A DNA stretch of 64,000 nt. Source: Symsagittifera roscoffensis. Lineage: Eukaryota > Xenacoelomorpha > Acoela > Convolutidae. Numbering within the stretch: the stretch's first letter is position 1; each line of letters opens with the position of its first letter. This document shows positions 1-12,447 of the stretch, piece after piece. A program made the position numbers and the translations under genes. The DNA is taken from the NCBI RefSeq assembly GCF_963678635.1, contig NC_087068.1, positions 21,603,029 to 21,667,028 on the forward strand, read 5' to 3'. The notes below the pieces were generated by a model. That model did not search any database, was not told the DNA's origin, and was given only the letters and a program-made list of their open reading frames with translations.

Positions 1-1850
1 ACAGACCACATACCAAAAACAAAAACCAACACACGTCATCTATATTGTTCACAAGAACAGTATCACAACCAAGAGGTACCACAACAAGCACCTCACTCAG
101 TTTTCTTTAATGTCCAACAACGAACTACAACAGATCATAATAAATATTAGCCATTTTTTCAACAAAATAAAAATGTAACAAACAAATAAATTACAAGAAA
201 CCAACAACACTTTTCAGAAGATGAAGATTATTTCACTCAAAATCAACAACATTATAATAATCCACGAATTGAAAACTGAAATACTGATCAACCATATATT
301 TTTTACAAACCAGTTTCTACTGAGGCCTTATACTAACTCTGAAAAAACACGACAACCAAGACACCATAATAGTAATGTAGAATCACAAAACCTATAAAAA
401 CACGAGGTTATCTACCAAATCAAATGCAAAATGAAATTCCTTTACCATACTATCTACAACAACAAGAAGTTACAAAGATTCAACTTCAAATTTTTCACAA
501 ATACCAAACGCAGCAGAATCACTTCAAATGACTATGAAACCATACCCTAGGGGTGGATCATCTTTATCTTCAAATAAACCACTCGCGGGAACAGATCCTA
601 AATACTCAGTAGAACACGCAGTAGAATACGCAGTAGAACACTGAATACGTAGTAGAAAATTACTTAAACACAGTCACAGCAAATATAATTCTAAAAACAG
701 GCCCAGAACCAATCAAAATACCACTCCATCAAAATTGGATACATAGACGAACAGCTCTAATCCAAACCACAATTAAGGGTGGAGCTCAAAAATGGTTTTC
801 AGTTCTACCTATCGACATTAAATTAGATTAGAAAATATTTTTACAAGAAATTGCTCGACTCAAAAAGAAATAAACAACACCAAAGCGTCTTATGTAATGA
901 AATTAGTAGACTCCCCAACGAAACATTATAACAACTCGCAGTACGAATTGAAACTCCAGTACGAAAAGCAATTTTCCTTAATACCCATGACTACAAAAAT
1001 ACGAAAATGACAGATGACTCTAACACCACAACTACGCAAAATTGAAAAAAAAGAAAGCACATCCATCATCATTTCGAGAACCTGACATAGATTTTCGAAA
1101 ACTAGTAGATAAAATAGAACAAGCTGAAATCACTATGTATGTAGAAGAAACAGAAAATTTGAAACTAAAATATGTAAACAATATCCAAACAACAACTTCA
1201 CAATTTAATAGTTTTCATGACTCTGATAATGAATTAGCTGAAAAACTGACCCAAATGTTGAACATCTATGAAAATAATCCAAACTTCAGTGTAAAGCTTC
1301 ATTCAAAAAATGGTTTAACTTTTGTCGTAGATATGGACATAGCATTGCTGAATGCAGACAAAAACAACGGGATAATCAAAAAAACCACAAAAGCACAGAG
1401 AACCAAACAAACTTTTCCACTAATACATGATTAAAGATCAAGATCTACCAAATAAAATATTCGAAGTAATAACAGCTCAGGAAAACCACTTTCAGATAGC
1501 TATAACAATTTCAGATCACAATCCCCTAATCGAAACAATTACCGCGGAAGATCTGCAAACAGAAGGAAGATCTCCAAATAGATCACGAAACTACTCTATT
1601 AATAGACCATATTACAAAAGGATAACTCTAGGAGTCGAACTAACAACTACTTATATAGACAAAGGAACTACTCTCAGTCACCACATAGAAATAATACTCA
1701 ATACTCAATTTCGTACAATCAGAACTACAGAAATAGTACACCAAAACATCAAAGACAAATTAATCAAGTGCAGCCAACAAAAAACTTTCAAGCGAACCCT
1801 CCCGGTATTGACAATGCAGGAAAATCAGAATTACAGTTAAAACATATACA
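1..1850 (+). pseudogene. gag remnant of retroelement copy A
   Basis: This is the structural (capsid/nucleocapsid) region of the retroelement. Two longer open stretches survive, at 1042-1434 and 1427-1840, in different frames. The first contains FREPDIDFRKLVDK and EQAEIT, which recur almost unchanged in copy B at about 47.38 kb and so mark capsid sequence. The second is rich in Arg, Ser and Asn and resembles a basic nucleocapsid tail. I see no CCHC zinc knuckle. Upstream of 1040 the frame is broken every few dozen codons, but words such as the TDPKYSVE segment near 595 still align with copy B near 46.92 kb. Confidence 0.75.
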
Positions 1851-2159
1851 TTGTGAAACTAAAGATGATGAAAGTGAAACAGAAAATAAAATTTTAAAAA
1901 CATGCTTCTCATTGAAATTGATTATGAAACACCAGTTGATTTGAATTATTACCAAAATAATGCAACAAACTCCAATCTCAAAGAACCAAAAAATAGTCAA
2001 AATATATAAATTATACACCACACGCTATAGATAATAGTTCAAATATGAAAACAGTATATCAAAACACGACAAGTAAAACACAACCACCAAAAAAATGCTG
2101 GACAATTCCACTTCTATTAGAAAGTCCAAAGCGCAAAGTTTTTTAATCTGACCTTGAAA

Positions 2160-2420
2160 TTGATTTTTCTTATTGATTCAGGAGCAGAAACAAATATTTA
2201 AAAAATTTCCACATAGAACGAAATTCAAATTCTACATCCAAAATTTTCACCTTCTAAATCCTCAAGTAAATTAGCCACAACACATGGATCAAGTCTTATA
2301 AATTATGAAAAAATGCAATTATACCTTGTTGCAACCCGAGCAGTGGAACAAAATAAGTCTTTAAAAAAACCTTTAAATAATCATTCCACTTTAGAGATAT
2401 AAAATATAATTTTGATGGAA
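2160..2420 (+). pseudogene. Retroviral-type aspartic protease remnant (copy A)
   Basis: An active-site-like motif LIFLIDSGAET is encoded at 2160-2192, with the Asp codon at 2175. Hydrophobic residues before D-S-G-A are typical of retropepsins, and the position between gag and RT is the expected one. The frame stops shortly after the motif, so no complete protease is encoded. The limits are approximate. Confidence 0.6.
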
Positions 2421-3004
2421 TACCCTTTTTTCAAAAATATTTTCCATCTTTTAACGTCTTAAATAGTAAATTACATATAAAGGATAAATATACAAGAACA
2501 AATAATAGATCTCTAACGTTTATTAAAAGACTCAATAAACAACCTCCATTTTTCTCAAAAGTCTCTATAAGTCAAGTACATCAATAGAATATTGATCAAA
2601 ATAAACATAAACTAAATATGTCTGACCTTAAATTCAAAGCAACTCATTCAGATTAACAATTTCATCTATAAAATATACAAAAGACACAAATTAAGATATT
2701 ATATCTGTACATGTTTACAACAACTCACCATATAAAATCATACTACTCTCAGGACTTTTAGGATACTGCGAAACAATCGCAAAAGTCCAACCGACAGAAA
2801 AAAAAAAGAAAAAAAACATTTAGAGTAAATAACATTTAAAACTATTAGATATCTATCAATCAACCTTTCTTATTGAAGAAATATCTATTAATAATTTTTC
2901 AAATGATTCTAAACAAAATTCAAGACTATTTCACCAAAAAACTTTAATTGGATCCTACATTTGAAATAACATAGTATACAAATGAACAACAAAACTTTCT
3001 CACT

Positions 3005-4440
3005 TTGTTCAATTTTCAACATTCTCAAATCAACCAACAAGAATTTGATCAATTAGCAGAACTATTATTAAAATATCTAATGGTTTATGCTACATCCAAA
3101 CTTGATGTCAGTAAATTAAATTCACCATTATATCTTACTCTTATACCTGACGAATTTTTCAAAAATCAACGAGCAAGTAAAGTACCCATTCCTTTACGAG
3201 ATAAAGTAAACAGATTATTAGACATTCTGGAACAATATGAGGTTATATCACCACTAAATAAAGAAGAGCAACCGAAAGGAAACTTTTCCATAAACCCTGC
3301 AACCATTCTCGCTAAAGTCGAATCAGTGAAAATTGTTCTAGACGCAAGATATCTCAATTCACTAATCGATGAATTCAAATGTAATTGGCCCATAGAAGAT
3401 ATCCAAGTAATACTCAATAAAACAAACGGACAGTTTCATACTACTGCTGACATGAAAAGTGCATATAATCAAAAGCCACTAGATGAACAATCACGACGTC
3501 TTAAATTGGACACCAACAATACGAATTTGACAGACTCTTCTATGGATTTTCCATAGGACTAGCAGCTTTGTCAGCCTTCATGAGCAAAATTCTGAGACCA
3601 CTTATTCTTTGTAAAAAGATTATTACATCAGTCAAGTACGTCAATATCATTTCTTTCACAATCACAAACAAAACAAGAATTGTGTAAGGTATTAAAAAAA
3701 TATCACCGAAAATTATTGGAAGAAAATATGAAAGCAGCCTCAGACAAATTACATTTCTTTCTCACTTGTGTTAAATTCCTTGGACATATTTTTGAAGGCA
3801 GTACAAGTACTTCTTTAAAATCACAAACAAATGCTATAATAAAACTTCAACCACCAGCTAATAAGAAAAAAAAACAAGATACCCTTGGAATAATAAAATT
3901 TATAAGTAAATTTTTCATTAAAATGCAATTATACCTTAGACCATTCAATAATATTCTAGACTACAAAAATCTTAGACAGCAATAATCACTCTTCTTTGGC
4001 TTTTCCATAGGACTAGCAGCTTTGTCAGACTTCATGAGCAAAACTCTTAGACCACTTATTCTTAGTAAAAAGATTATCACATCAGTCAATCAGTCAAGTA
4101 CGTCAATATCAATTCTTTCACAATCACAAACAAAACAAGAATTGTGTAAGGTATTAGAAAAATATCACCGAAATTTATTGGAAGAAAATATGAAAGCAGC
4201 CCCAGACAAATAACACTTTTTTCTCACTTGTGTTAAATTCCTTGGACATATTATTGAAGGAAGTACAAGTACTCCTTTAAAATCACAAACAGATGCTATA
4301 ATAAAACTTCAACCACAAGCTAATAAGAAAAAAAAACAAGATATCCTTGGAATAATAAATTTTTAAAGTAATTTTTTTGCATTAAAATGCAATTATACCT
4401 TAGACCAATCAATAATAATCTTAGACAACAAAAAATTTTT
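3005..4440 (+). pseudogene. Reverse transcriptase remnant (copy A), internally duplicated
   Basis: The stretch 3005-3556 is open and reads through the N-terminal tether and the first RT motifs. KIVLDARYLNS lies near 3325, and TADMKSAYNQ near 3445 carries the first catalytic Asp region. After 3556 the frame is lost and the palm region follows in two tandem copies (see the repeat at 3547-4440). The segment where the family's catalytic YLDD box should lie, about 3640-3660 and again about 4100-4120, reads as Ser/Thr-rich sequence, so the motif is gone in both copies. The RT connection motif AAPDK appears near 4200. Confidence 0.8.
3547..4440 (+). repeat. Tandem duplication inside RT (about 454-462 bp unit)
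   Basis: The word TTTTCCATAGGACTAGCAGC occurs at 3547 and at 4001. The following sequence runs in parallel, including AATTGTGTAAGGTATTA at about 3678 and 4140. The offset grows from 454 to 462 bp because the second unit has a short CAGTCAAT-type insertion. The units are similar but not identical, so the duplication is not recent. Confidence 0.85.
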
Positions 4441-4499
4441 GAATGAACATTAGAACTTCAAAAACGTTTTGACGAAAAAGAAACTCTACTCACAAAATA

Positions 4500-4770
4500 A
4501 AAATCAAAAACAATTTCGGATCCAGATCACACATTCTATACCATATGTGACACCTCAAACTTTGGAATTGGCGCAGCACTCCTACAATCACATAAACAAA
4601 CAAATAAAATGAACCTTATATCAGAAAAATCAAGATTTTTTTACAAGTAGAATTTAGATTCTCCACGTCTATGAAAGAATGTACAGCTATATTACATACA
4701 CTTACAGGAAATCCTTGGATCAAAACATACAACAGTTCTAATTACAGATCATTAACTAAAAAATTTTCCA
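4500..4770 (+). pseudogene. RNase H remnant (copy A)
   Basis: The segment encodes YTICDTSNFGIGAALLQSH around 4540-4590, the start of the Ty3-type RNase H fold with its Asp. It ends with a GSKHTTVLITDH-like stretch near 4720-4760. The matching region in copy B (48.58-48.82 kb) is better preserved. Stops and a frameshift lie between about 4640 and 4710. Confidence 0.75.
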
Positions 4771-5583
4771 TTTTCACAAAAAAAAACCAAACCATAGAGT
4801 TTATAGATTTCAACTTATTAAAATGAAGTATCCAATTTTAAATATAGTTTGGACAGCGGGAAAAACCTTGCATTACTAGATCCACTCAATTGAAATACAC
4901 CACTTGAATTAATAACACGGAAAGCAACCGTAGAAGTAACACAAGGTATAAAAAAAATTTCAGGCAAATGACGAAAAAAAACCACGATTAGAGTGCAAGT
5001 AATCGATCCCGACAACAGATAAATAAAAAACGTGGAGCATTTTCTATTAAACCTCGATTGCCAAAATCACCAATTAGAAGTAGATTTAAAAAAAATTGCA
5101 TTTAAAACAATACCATACTCATCATGGATCAAAAATAACACCCAACAAAAATCACCTACACAAAAATTATATCGAACAATTTTATTTCCTTTGTTCAAAA
5201 AAAATCTAACTGAGAACATAAATTTTTCAGGATCTCCTAATTTAAATTTCAAATTAATCATAAACAAATACTTTAATCTACAAGACCCTATAGACAATAT
5301 ACCTCTCTCAAAAAACGAAACTCAAAATATCCTCTTTCTAATCATGACACTAGAAAACAAAACTCTAGAATTACTGCAAAATTATCGAAATCTTGACCCC
5401 GTCATCAGACAACTTAAATCCTGGCTGAAATATAAAACAAAACCTATAAAAGCAGATCTCACAATTTTAGGAAATAAAAAGCTACTTAGATATTTTCGAA
5501 AGTTTAACAAGACAACAATCAACAAAAACACTGATCTTTTTGAATATTACACTCCAGACATAAAAGTACCTTGTCTACATTAA
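4771..5583 (+). pseudogene. RNase H to integrase linker (copy A)
   Basis: A 184-codon stretch (5032-5583) is open in the element's direction, preceded by a broken frame that includes SGKNLALLDPL near 4850. The reading frame is rich in Lys, Asn and Leu. It ends just before the zinc-binding part of integrase, as expected for the connector of Ty3-type polyproteins. I recognise no separate enzymatic motif. Confidence 0.6.
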
Positions 5584-6790
5584 GCATGATCTTAATAGCA
5601 TTTCACATTTTATATTCCTTAAATACAAAAGGAGATGCAGGATCAGAAAAAAAACATACTCAAATTTTATTCAAAATTTTTACTTTCCAATTACACCAGT
5701 TTGGATAAAAAACTTTTGCAATGATTGCATAACATGTCAAATAAACCGAACCATATCCACACCAACAACAATTAGCAGAAAAGCAAGAGTTTAAAGGCCA
5801 AACTTATATTTCAGCCACAAGATATCAATTGATACAAAAGGCCCTATATCGCCCTCTTCAGAAAGAAATCATACATAATCGTAATAGTTGATGCATTTAA
5901 TCACCATTTAGCTTTCAACCATGTACCTCATTCTAATGATTATTATGCATACACAAAATTTCATGAACACACTGGATAGGCAAATTTAGAATGACAGAAA
6001 TCTTTGTTACAGATAATGGTTTTGAATTCATAATCAATGGCATCATCTAATTATGTCACCCCTATAATATTAAACAAAAACCCCGAACATCTCATGCCCG
6101 GTGGACAAATTTTTTAGTTGAACTTATAAACCGTTCCCTACAAGAATACCTTAGATCTACTATCAATGGAAATGATACCAAATATGCTGAATATTCAACT
6201 GACGTGCAGCATATAATACACAAATAACAACAACCCTAGGATTGTCTCCTTATGAAATGGTTTTCAATCAAAAACCACGGAAACCAATAATATTCAAAGC
6301 AAAAAAAAATCCTCTAGAAACTCAAGGTTTTTGCCAACTTACAAAAGAATCAATGTGTTATAGTCTATAATTACATACACACGATGAAGATCATTTTCAC
6401 CACCCACAAATAAATAATTTTAAAATTAGCTTTCGACACACATACCGAATGAATTTTTAACAGAGATAAAAAACACAACAAATTTTATCAAAAAATTGCT
6501 AAAAAAATATCACAACGACAGTATACTCAAACGCAAATAAAATCATGTTTCACACCAGCTACTAATTTAGGAATCGGAACATTTGTTTTAATACCAACAT
6601 TTATGGTACAGAAAGCTATCTGAAAACCTACAACTTGATTAAAAAGAACCATAACAAAAATTGTAAAACACACATATGCAACAATAAAACTTATTGACTC
6701 TAACAAAGAAGAATTATTTCAACATAGAAACAACCTTTTACCATATTACCCAAAAGAAAACGCCCCTCGCGAATTAACACAATTGTAGTT
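5584..6790 (+). pseudogene. Integrase remnant (copy A)
   Basis: The domains appear in order. A zinc-finger part with CNDCITCQ lies at about 5718-5741. The catalytic core starts with ISIDTKGPISPSS near 5826 (first Asp), has VTDNG near 6005 (second Asp) and ELINRSLQEYL near 6120 (third acidic residue). A motif LGLSPYEMVFNQKP follows at about 6237. The C-terminal part contains IGTFVLIP near 6572 and a RNNLLPYYPKE stretch near 6730. Several frameshifts and stops separate these blocks, so no functional enzyme is encoded. Confidence 0.8.
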
Positions 6791-7690
6791 CTTTACAGGA
6801 CTAAATATTGCAAAAATCCACCTACCTCAGAAATTGACAATCAACAAAACCTCAATTCTTAAGTCAATCATTATCCTTAGCCGAATCAAATCAACAAAAT
6901 ATAACGGAAAGCACTTCCAAAGAAAAAATGAAAAATACCAAAAAACAAATATCCAATAGACAAACTTCACTTAGATCTGAAACTATAACTAGAAGACCAC
7001 CAGGTCAAAAAAAGCAATATCCTCAATTTTGACAACTTAAATAAACATGATATAAAGGTCACAACCCTCTCCCATCACTTAATACAAAACCTATTAATTT
7101 TGTTTCAATTTACACCCCACATATCCCCTATAGGGAAACATTGAATATGCCTAAAGACAAAAACTGACATGATCATTTAGCCTAAAATCGATATATCTTC
7201 AAAAAAGCCCTAGACATCCAATAAATAAAAACAAAGCTAGGACGCTCACTCCTAAACATCCAGACTTTCTTTCACCAAAAGCTTCCTAAAATCAACCCGC
7301 TTGTCAAACATCAAAAAACAATCCGAGCACACCAGATTTCCAACTCGAAAAAGGAAATATTATTTCGACAAAACAATTCATTTCTCAAATGCTTCTCTCC
7401 AGACCAGTTCAAATTTTCAAAATAATCATTTCAAAATACCTTTCAATTTTTTCAATTTTTTTTGTAAGAACTTTGTAATTGTTTATCATTGACACCCTAG
7501 AAATAGTTCCTGTTCATAATTTTTTGCAGCCTCTTCTTAATTTTCTAATCCCTCATAAAAACTTTCTTTAACTTCTCAAAAATTTGTGACTACCAGCTCA
7601 ATTACGAAATATCATTAGCCATTTAAGTGTTATGACATTTAATTAACAAAAAAGGCATCTTTGTTTTTTTTGTAATTATTTTTCACAAAG
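6791..7690 (+). other. Unassigned element interior between integrase and ORF3
   Basis: This A-rich stretch has the same strand composition as the retroelement. It contains only short open stretches in the element's direction, the longest near 7301-7492. I recognise no domain. It probably holds the end of pol and the start of the third ORF, both ruined. Confidence 0.4.
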
Positions 7691-9410
7691 ATGAACAAAA
7701 ACATAATATTCATATCCTCACTTAAATTCCGAATCACGGTAAAACTAAATAATTTATTTCATGACCCACTACCTCTAGATCCACCAAATATAACAGCTCA
7801 TTCTTTACCCCTCCATTTATCACGACAGAACTTATCTATAAATACGATAGATATACAAAAAAAACCATTGGATATACAACATTCTACAATCCATATTCAA
7901 GTTAATCTTACACGTGTATCTTTTAATAATTTTTCTTCCTTAAAACTCTTTCCCCCTTGTACTCTTAGAATCCACATCTCATCAAAATCTTTCTCCCCGA
8001 ACAGGACCACAAGACCTCTTAGTTACACATTATCAAACCGAAACACAAAACATAGAATCAACAAACACAGTAGCATCACTTTATTCGCTACAACTCTAAC
8101 AGGACTTTAATTTACAGGAAAATTCTCGGAAAAGCAAGTACATTGCTCTCAAGTCTCAAATGGAAATAAAAAAAGACTCGATCACGAAGCTTTTTACAAA
8201 AGTAACATAGAAAGACTCTTGCATCTTAACCCTGAAAAGTGCAAAAACGAACTCCAACGATTAAAAATAATCACAAATAAAGGCACAAATTGCAAGTTAG
8301 TAGAACTTTCAAGTTTTACCAGTTTCCGTGCATCAAGCAGAACTGGAATGATACCAAGGTCATATTAAATTAGATGATAAAAACCCGTACCACGGTGCAC
8401 ACGGACGTTTAACTTATGTCTTTCTTGATAAAAATTGGATACCACACATAGGAATAAATAGGCACTCAAATTGTAAGGCCGAATCAATGAATAAAAACTA
8501 CCAAAAAATAGTGTTTTTGATTGGAAAATCCAAATGAAAAAAGTAGAATTTACACGTAATTGAAATGACGATAATATTTCATATCAAAGAATACTCTCAC
8601 CTTGTAAAAATGACCCAGGATATTGCGATCCTCCCACTCGCACACAAGCAACCATTGTTTGGTACCCAGAAGAAACATGTAGCACATTTCAAGTTGCTTT
8701 CACGCAAGAATGATACAATTTCACCAGAAATTTTTTTTGAATCAATCCCTTTTGAAAAATTCGAGTATGACAGGTTTAGATAAATAATCAAACATACAAA
8801 AATACCGACGGTATTGAAAACAAAGTAACACGTTTTCAAAATCACCCCGAAACAGAAGTCGCTTCTAAATATTCAAACCCACTTTTGAAAATACAAAACT
8901 CAGAAACTCTTGTCAAATATGAAAAAAGTTTCGACTTGAAAACAGGAAAAATAAATATTAAGCTATCACAACCATATCGCAACTACAAAAATGACACATC
9001 TTATATTGCGGTAATATTTGCCAAAAACACATGAAAACCTGACGGAACTCTTTTGCCCACAGGATAAAGATAGCACACGGTTGCAGAATTCTCACTTATG
9101 AACAACACATACATGGGTGCAATCCACTATGATATACATCTTGATATGAAATTATACCAGACAAAAAGCAGAATTTTTCAGGAAATGTCACTATCCGAAC
9201 TAGAAACACTTCATCATTTAAGTGAACTCGAACGACTACAATCACTACAATAACTCGCATTAGCAGTATTATAAATACCCTACGCAGGATACTCATTATC
9301 GGGTAATAGATCGATCTTCCTTGACTACGAAGGAAACATTCTCTTGGACTATACATGTACTAAAAATTTTTCACCACTATACGTTTTTAGAGATAAAAGA
9401 TAAATGAGAA
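7691..9410 (+). pseudogene. Envelope-like third ORF remnant (copy A)
   Basis: After integrase a further coding-like region continues on the + strand. It has an open piece at 7691-8110, Cys-containing stretches around 8590-8690 (SPCKNDPGYCDPP, VWYPEETC), and a last block at about 9096-9400 with a Leu/Glu-rich probable helix near 9190-9250 followed by YAGYSLSGNRSIFLDYEG. A Cys-bearing third ORF after integrase is what errantivirus-like Ty3 elements carry as env. The family assignment is inferred from position and composition, because no diagnostic fusion peptide or furin site is evident. Frames change at least five times. Confidence 0.45.
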
Positions 9411-12400
9411 GGAGGGAGGATGAATGAACTGAAGAGTCGGTCGATGGAAGTTAACCGAACATAATTGGCAAGCGAACGCGAAAAAGACTTAACCGAAAAC
9501 TGTCTAAATTAATTTAAAGAACTTTTAGTCTCATGGAAATACGAAACGACGCCCTTGAGATAAAAAGAGCTTGGGCTGCTTATTGTAATAAAAAACTGAA
9601 AAATATTTTTAATCTGCCAAAAGGAACTCAATTATGGTATCTATGTGGCGCAGAGGATCTATAACAAGCTATCCAGCATGTCTAAGCATAATCCGTTTTT
9701 CTTTTCTACCAACATTCCAGAGTTATTTTTGCTGTGCGATGCCCTTTTTTGCGTCTAAAAGTTCAAAATAATACCACTATTGCCTTAAAAGTTATTGAAC
9801 ACCTTGCCATCATGCTAAACGCCTCCTTGAAATAAAACTTCACCTTGATATTACCAAAAATTGTAAAGCATGTATAACTTTTCTTCGTTACCCGGGCTGA
9901 CCAAAACTTCTTATCATACAATTCTCATATATGAAAAACTTCTTAACATACAGTTCCATACTATGCCATACGTACAGAAAATTGAAATAACTCTCTATGA
10001 TGAGCATTTTCCCATATATGAAAATTGTATGATAAATATTTTTCCATGAACCAAAAATTTGAATGTTTTTTTCTAAATTTAATTTCTGAAAGAATAGTTT
10101 TTGTGTCGCCATCAAAAAATGCTAGTCATACAATTTTCATATATAGGAATTGTATGACAAGCTTTTTTTTACTAGAGTCAAACAGCCGCAGAAATTAGTT
10201 TATATCATTTTTCAAATTTTTTTTTGAATTTTATGAAAATAGCATGACAAACAGTTTTCCATACACTTCATGTATGGAATCGTATGATAAATATTTTTGG
10301 TGTATGGAGGTCAACCTGGGTAGAGGGTGTGCATACTGCTGCACTGAAGACCCTGATTTCAATTTAATATGACATAATAACTGGCTTTTTTTACAAGGGC
10401 CACATTCATAGCCGCCTGAGTTGAAATTAGTACTCAATTTAAACTAACACTAAGAGCATTTCTGAAATTTAGGGAACTTTGAAACAATTAGTTTAGTTTC
10501 CTCCAAAAAAATTGCAGGAACAAAATTGCTTTTTGTCATAGATTTTGAAGATATTTTGAAGATTTTTGTCATAGATAATTGAGATCTGTCAGGAAATCAG
10601 AAAATTCTGACCCGGATTGATTACAAACCAATCTAATGAAAACAAATTTGTTTTGATGCGCAAAATTTTACCTTAAATTAGCACTTAAAGTGTCCGCACC
10701 CAATTCCAGATTTTCATAATCAGTTATATTACAGTTTCTGCAACAGTCATACTTAAAATCAACAAAAAATTTCTTATAAATCATTTAAGTTATTTTATTT
10801 GCTTTATAATATAATTTGTTTACTATAAAAAATATTATATCTCTTGATTTCAAATTGAAATTAATCTCAATTTGCATAACATTTTAAAGGCCCATTATAA
10901 TCTATTACATTTGATGCTTTTTTTTTCTGCGCTCACAAGTGTAAATTAAGATTACCTAGGGTAGAGTTTCGAAACCTAAGATTACCTAGGGTTGAGATAA
11001 TTCTCGAAACTGTTCATGTACATTTTTGTTTCTCTGATACTTGTTTCTCTTTCTTTCTTTGACTTGTGGTTGAAGTACATTTTTATTTAATTATACTTGA
11101 AATATTTTTTTTGTGTAAATTTTAGCTTCAGCTTTTGATTGAGATACATTACTTTTCTGAGTACCGGATATCCTGAATTCTTTTTCAGCTCTATCACATC
11201 GTTGGCAGCTGGTGGTATCAGGAGGATCATTTTTGTTTCGCTTCTTCCTCATTTCCCATGACACAAAAATTTGCACATTAATTTTCGATGAGGTTGAGGA
11301 ATTTAAGTACAACTTTTAGTGAGGTACAACAAAAAAGTAGGTGTTCCAAAATTTCGTGTTCTAACTACACAAAAAACATTCGGACGCATTCTCAAGTAAT
11401 AAAAACCATAGATTTTCTCGATTTTTAAAAAACAGCGTACGCGAGTATTCAAGGAATTTTTTTCCCGCATACTTCAAGCTTGATTTTTTTTTTCATTTTG
11501 ACTGTAAAACAAATCAACTCTTCTCAGAAAAAGAGAGAACAGTTTGCAGCAATATAGGGTTGTAGCAAATTATGCTTTGCAGCCATAACATTTATCAACA
11601 ATAGGCTGGCATAGAACTGATTTCTGTATGTCCAGTCTGTATTTTTTTCTTCAAATCTGCATTCAATAAATTTTAGCAGCTACTAATGGTTTCCAAATTA
11701 ACTGAAGCATGACAGACCATACAAAAAATTAGGGAAAACCTAGGCTGACAGTGTTGATGACTTGACTTGGCCTTCAATTATTACTAATTGATTAGAATTC
11801 GATTTTGAAAAATAAATTTCGAAAAGTGAAAATGACATTTCAAAACAAATAAAAAACAGTAAAAAGCATGAAATTTGCAAGAAAACTTTCAGCTCCTTGA
11901 AGATAGTTCATGTAACGTTTTTAGCATCAGAAAAGAAAACTTGAAAATAAGCGAGCAATTCCAATAGGCTGAAAGTTAAAGAACGATAATGCGTAGCATT
12001 GTCGCTCACAAATACATGGATTGCAGGTTCGATGCCCACTCGTCAACTTTTTTCAAAATAATTTGTCTGAATAAAATTAACATTGGCAAGCGTATATTTT
12101 CCGCTTTTTCTTAGAAAACTGAAAAATAGCGTTTCTTGATCTGTGTTGCAATTTCTCGTGATTTTAAACTTAAACTGATCCAAGACTCTAATCGAGCCTT
12201 ACTGAGAATCAGCTTTTCGATCGGCTACATTATAATTGGCATCAAATTAATTTGATACTAAATTGTTATCAAAAGCAGCTTATTGTTATGTTTGATAAAT
12301 ATAGGTCAAAAACTTTCAACTTTCCCCTAGATAAATCCCCAAACTTAAAGGTTCTTCTATTCAAACCTGACTGAAAATTAATATTAGATAAGCACGTTTT

Positions 12401-12447
12401 TCTATTGGAGTTAATTTTGTTTTGACCTTCAATTTAACTTTTTTTAG
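9411..12447. other. No gene seen; AT-rich intergenic or intronic DNA
   Basis: No reading frame with coding character stands out. Features of note are the palindromic word cluster at 9.9-10.3 kb and a short direct repeat of AGATTACCTAGGGT (about 10947 and 10978). A GGTTCGATGCC word at 12026-12036 resembles a tRNA B box. Earlier exons of the J-domain gene should lie in or beyond this stretch, but I could not identify one. Confidence 0.5.
9905..10300. repeat. Cluster of small palindromes built on TCATACAATT
   Basis: The word CATACAATT and its complement AATTGTATG recur around CATATATGAAA cores: near 9915, 9950, 10010-10035, 10125-10158 and 10255-10280. The clearest unit, 10125-10158, has 11-bp arms GTCATACAATT / AATTGTATGAC around a 12-nt loop. 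The units are spaced irregularly at about 40-120 bp. Confidence 0.65.

Larger units (their letters stand above)
1..9410 (+). mobile_element. Decayed Ty3-like retroelement, copy A
   Basis: Fragments of gag, aspartic protease, reverse transcriptase, RNase H and integrase follow each other in Ty3/gypsy order on the + strand. An envelope-like third reading frame follows. Every module carries stops and frameshifts, so the element is an old dead copy. The left end lies outside the window: base 1 is already inside gag, as shown by comparison with copy B at 45.5-48.8 kb. The right boundary is a guess, set where the envelope-like frame fades. I saw no convincing LTR, primer-binding site or target duplication. 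The plus strand is A-rich and G-poor, unlike the flanks, and this persists across all modules. The RT, integrase and module order support the family call strongly. Confidence 0.85.

Noticed and set aside
12026..12036. tRNA gene suggested by GGTTCGATGCC
   Set aside because: No matching A box at the right distance and no foldable acceptor stem.
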